Assembly (NCBI GenBank): GCA_964549335.1
Contig: CAZJUQ010000025.1
Location: 1-64,000, forward strand
Origin: Sulfidibacterium sp964549335
GTDB taxonomy: Bacteria; Bacteroidota; Bacteroidia; Bacteroidales; F082
Length of the DNA stretch: 64,000 bases
Reading direction: 5' to 3'
The notes under the pieces were generated by a model. That model saw only the letters and a list, made by a program, of their open reading frames with translations, was not told the origin of the DNA and made no database searches. Both the position numbers and the translations under genes were made by a program. How positions within the stretch are numbered: the first letter of the stretch is position 1; the number at the start of each line of letters is the position of its first letter. Below, piece after piece: positions 61,729 through 64,000 of this stretch.

Positions 61729-61758
61729 AAAAAGCGGGATGAAAATTCCCGCTTTTTT
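61729..61758 (+). terminator. Rho-independent terminator after DUF5320 gene
   Basis: Stem AAAAAGCGGGA / TCCCGCTTTTT with a 7-nt loop, ending in a T-run. Confidence 0.92.
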
Positions 61759-61865
61759 GTATCAAAGGGTTAATAATTCACAAAAAAGTTGAAACGTATG
61801 TTATTTTATTGTATATTTATACCCTTGAAAAGAAAAAGAGAAATGTCGAATTAAAATATAGAGTT

Positions 61866-62147
61866 ATGTTTAAGTTAAGAAAATATCACGGAGACAGAGT
61901 CCAGTCGTTAACTTATGACGGTGACGACAAATCGTTTTCGGTTGGAATTTTGGCGCCCGGCGAATACGAATTCGGAGCTATAAAAAAAGAGGTGATTACC
62001 GTAACTTCAGGCGAAATTTCAGCCTGGGTTGAAGGCTGGGACAATTGGAAAACATATAAAACGGGCGAAACATTTGAGGTTGGAGCTCATAAAAATTTTA
62101 AACAAAAGGTTACCGATGTTAGTTCCTATATCTGTTTTTATGAATGA
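61866..62147 (+). CDS. ppnP: Pyrimidine/purine nucleoside phosphorylase PpnP
   Basis: 93 residues from the ATG at 61866; upstream codons of the frame do not fit the family. One small cupin (DUF1255, YaiE): VGILAPGEYEFGAIKKEVIT, VTSGEISAWVEGWDNWKTYK, GETFEVGAHKNFKQKV and the end SYICFYE. It phosphorolyses several nucleosides. A near -7 box (TATATTTA) lies ahead. Second, unrelated nucleoside phosphorylase in this window. Confidence 0.93.
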   Translation: MFKLRKYHGDRVQSLTYDGDDKSFSVGILAPGEYEFGAIKKEVITVTSGEISAWVEGWDNWKTYKTGETFEVGAHKNFKQKVTDVSSYICFYE

Positions 62148-62202
62148 TACACCGGTCTTTTAAGGGGTTTTTGGTTTTAAATTAATTTCATAATTTTTAT
62201 TG

Positions 62203-62241
62203 CCGGATACGGAACAAATATGTGTTGTATCCGGTTTTTTT
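62203..62241 (+). terminator. Rho-independent terminator after ppnP
   Basis: CCGGATAC / GTATCCGG with a 16-nt loop, followed by seven T. Confidence 0.85.
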
Positions 62242-62442
62242 ATTTTTCTTTCCCGCCGGTTGCACACCTAAAAAAACTCTACAAATTGGTATATAACAAA
62301 GCCGGTATAAACACTACATTCCTCTACATGGTTTGTTTAACAATGGTTAAAACAGTATGTTAGCTTGCATACGTTTGTTGTGTTGTTTCTGTTTTTGTAC
62401 CTCCTCTGTTTTGTCTGTTTTTATCATAATGTTAAAAAGGCT

Positions 62443-62450
62443 ATTTTTGT
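62443..62450 (+). promoter_or_regulatory. -7 promoter box of phosphate-transport genes
   Basis: TATTTTTG matches TAnnTTTG, 23 bp before the ATG at 62474. A TTTG at 62411 is 28 bp upstream, further than usual. Confidence 0.5.
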
Positions 62451-62473
62451 AATTTAAAATAAAATTCCCTGTC

Positions 62474-63124
62474 ATGTCATTACTGTTTAAAAATGCCCGC
62501 CGGTTAATGGATAATATTGACGAATTTATCGATATTGTTGAACGCGGAGTTCTCACTTTTAAAGAAGGTGTGCGCAACTACTTGCTTGGCGACAACGAAC
62601 TTTTTTATGAAAAACTTAAAACACTTGAACGTTTGGAAGCCGAAGCCGACGGCTTGCAGCGAAAAATTGACGATGGATTTTACCGTTATTCAATATTACC
62701 CCAGAGTGCCGACGATATCGAAAAGATGATGGATATGCTTGACGAGATAATTGATGTCTCAAAAGAGACCCTTTATCAGTTTGACGTGGAAATACCTTTC
62801 ATCCCCGGCTCGTTGACACAAGACTATATCAAACTTACAAATACCAGTGCCGAATCGGCATTGATGGTTTTTCCCGCCGTCAGGAACTTCTTTCGCGAAC
62901 CGTTAAAAGTAAAAGATGCTCTGGTTAAGGTCTATTTTTACGAGAAAGAGTCCGACAAAATTTCAAGAAACATAAAACGTGCTCTTTTTCACAATATGGA
63001 TGAATTGAAATTGAGTCAAAAGATGCATTTGCGCTATTTTGCATTACACATTGAGACCATTTCCGATAAAGCCGAAATCCTTGCCGATGCCCTTTCCATC
63101 ATGGCTTTAAAAATAAGTATGTAA
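62474..63124 (+). CDS. PhoU-like DUF47 protein, phosphate-transport accessory
   Basis: 216 residues, all helical (TIGR00153/DUF47). Pattern: LMDNIDEFIDIVERGVLTFK, then KTLERLEAEADGLQRKIDD with conserved E-x-E-A-D, MMDMLDEIIDVSKETLYQF, and YEKESDKISRNIKRALFH near the end (E-x3-D). These acidic clusters bind metals in PhoU relatives. Such proteins sit with PiT transporters and are thought to control them. The last base of its stop is the first base of the pit start codon. Confidence 0.92.
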   Translation: MSLLFKNARRLMDNIDEFIDIVERGVLTFKEGVRNYLLGDNELFYEKLKTLERLEAEADGLQRKIDDGFYRYSILPQSADDIEKMMDMLDEIIDVSKETLYQFDVEIPFIPGSLTQDYIKLTNTSAESALMVFPAVRNFFREPLKVKDALVKVYFYEKESDKISRNIKRALFHNMDELKLSQKMHLRYFALHIETISDKAEILADALSIMALKISM

Positions 63125-64000
63125 TGATATTTTTGTTCCTGACAAGCGGACTTTTTTTGGGTTGGGCACTTGGAGCCAACGATGCCGCCAACGTTTTTGG
63201 TACGGCGGTAGGTTCCCGTATGCTTAAATTCAAAACCGCCGTTATCACCGGGAGCATATTCGTTGTTATTGGAGCCGTGTTACAGGGCGCGGGGGCGAGC
63301 GATACCCTCGGGGAACTTGGTAATATACCTGCAATTGCGGCTGCTTTTACCGTGGCTTTATCAGCCGCCGTGGCAGTGTTCGGAATGATAAAACGTAACC
63401 TGCCTTCGTCAACTTCGCAAGCTATTGTGGGTTCAATAATAGGCTGGAACTTTTATGTCGGAAATAGTACTGACACTAATGTTTTGTTCAAAATAGTTTC
63501 CACATGGGTTTCGGGCCCTGTTTTGGGTGCACTTTTCTCTTTTCTCTTTTTTATGATAATTAAAAAGGTAAGCCGTTCCGTAAAAATACATATCTTGTAC
63601 AGGGATGCCTTTATCCGTTTGGGTTTAATTTTGGTTGGGGCTTTCGGCGCATACAGCCTGGGTGCAAATAACATAGCCAATGTTATGGGGGTTTTTGTGG
63701 GTTCGGTAAATTTCCCCGATGTTAATATTTTGGGTTTCGTATTGGAAAGCAAACAACAACTCTTTTTTATAGGCGGGCTTGCAATAGCCTTGGGAATAAT
63801 GACATATTCCAAAAGAGTTATGAAAACAGTTGGGCAAAAACTTATGCCTCTATCTCCCGATGCCGCTCTTGTGGTGGTTTTGGCACAAGCCTCTGTCCTC
63901 TTTATTTTTTCCTCGAAAACCTTGTCAAATGCTATGGTCTCGTTGGGTTTGCCGCCTATTCCGTTAGTTCCCGTTTCCAGTTCCCAGGTTGTTATTGGAG
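63124..64000 (+). CDS. PiT-family inorganic phosphate transporter, 3' end outside window
   Basis: At least 292 residues, open to the last base. Both PiT signature repeats are present: GWALGANDAANVFGTAVGS near the N-terminus (~14-32) and SLGANNIANVMGVFVGS in the second half, along with LPSSTSQAIVGSIIGW and VPVSSSQVVIG, and many membrane helices. It carries phosphate driven by H+ or Na+. Coupled to the PhoU-like gene by a 1-base TAATG overlap. Because the second signature has Asn for the Asp (G-A-N-N), the exact ion use is uncertain. Confidence 0.95.
   Translation, partial: MIFLFLTSGLFLGWALGANDAANVFGTAVGSRMLKFKTAVITGSIFVVIGAVLQGAGASDTLGELGNIPAIAAAFTVALSAAVAVFGMIKRNLPSSTSQAIVGSIIGWNFYVGNSTDTNVLFKIVSTWVSGPVLGALFSFLFFMIIKKVSRSVKIHILYRDAFIRLGLILVGAFGAYSLGANNIANVMGVFVGSVNFPDVNILGFVLESKQQLFFIGGLAIALGIMTYSKRVMKTVGQKLMPLSPDAALVVVLAQASVLFIFSSKTLSNAMVSLGLPPIPLVPVSSSQVVIG

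Larger units (their letters stand above)
62148..62473. other. Intergenic region ahead of phosphate-transport genes
   Basis: 326 bp holding the ppnP terminator and the -7 box of the next gene. Nothing else recognised; no Pho-box-like tandem repeat was seen. Confidence 0.45.

Overview
This window is a stretch of ordinary, gene-dense chromosome from a member of the Bacteroidota, probably Bacteroidia of the Marinilabiliales/Bacteroidales type. The evidence is type IX secretion (T9SS) C-terminal domains on secreted proteins, the -7 promoter box TAnnTTTG ahead of many genes (often with an upstream TTTG/TTG), the DUF4270 lipoprotein next to glmS, a PorE-like OmpA protein, an ECF sigma/anti-sigma pair and a complete alternative complex III operon. 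No rRNA, tRNA or CRISPR array was found. Names come from recognising motifs in the translations; no database search was possible.

Layout. 1-1.2 kb: the 3' end of a rhuM-type gene abutting a decayed IS4-family transposase. 1.7-4 kb: a T9SS-exported repeat protein and a conserved membrane protein. 4.1-8.3 kb: 2-oxoglutarate dehydrogenase E1 and E2 (sucA, sucB). 8.5-12.5 kb: a half-length glycogen-synthase-like protein, DUF4270 lipoprotein and glmS. 12.6-16 kb: two exported proteins, the second a large leucine-rich-repeat protein with three repeated WW/LP modules. 16.2-21 kb: methyltransferase, TatA-like protein, a PorE-like OmpA protein with a degenerate aspartic-protease-like tail, and purM, closed by a bidirectional terminator shared with nhaD. 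22.8-24.9 kb: exbB-exbD-tonB-like. 24.9-29.9 kb: divergent argS and hisS, then hutH. 30-35.6 kb: a degenerate MntP-like protein, secreted endonuclease I, queD, hsp20, mscS, an outer-membrane barrel and a PAP2 phosphatase. 35.7-39 kb: a Tat-exported superoxide reductase, ECF sigma/anti-sigma, a small membrane protein and pcm. 39.1-47.1 kb: actABCDEF. 47.2-55.9 kb: UbiA-like protein, purine nucleoside phosphorylase, acyl-CoA synthetase, dienoyl-CoA reductase-like SDR, NUDIX, coaD, comEC and trmD. 56.2-64 kb: DEAD-box helicase, GtrA, TPR protein, yaaA, transglutaminase-like lipoprotein, a DUF5320 gene, ppnP, and a PhoU-like/PiT phosphate transport pair cut by the window end.

Metabolic picture. 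2-oxoglutarate dehydrogenase feeding a quinone pool, and alternative complex III oxidising quinol and reducing a cytochrome, indicate respiration with oxygen or another high-potential acceptor. The periplasmic superoxide reductase and the DUF5320 protein are more often seen in anaerobes, so a microaerobic or facultative life style is inferred. Acyl-CoA synthetase plus dienoyl-CoA reductase suggests fatty-acid oxidation. ExbBD/TonB, NhaD and PiT handle energised uptake and ion balance.

Most unusual points: (1) the DUF5320 gene with an E. coli-like TTGACA-17-TATATT promoter, a perfect 16-bp palindrome and a canonical Shine-Dalgarno; (2) the OmpA protein ending in a retropepsin-like domain whose catalytic D-T/S-G is replaced; (3) the LRR protein with thrice-repeated WW-LP-W-F modules; (4) a GC-rich intergenic element before trmD; (5) a second, decayed copy of the rhuM 3' end 51 kb from the first; (6) an exact 16-bp tandem repeat in the mscS promoter. 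No wholly new multi-gene system is evident.
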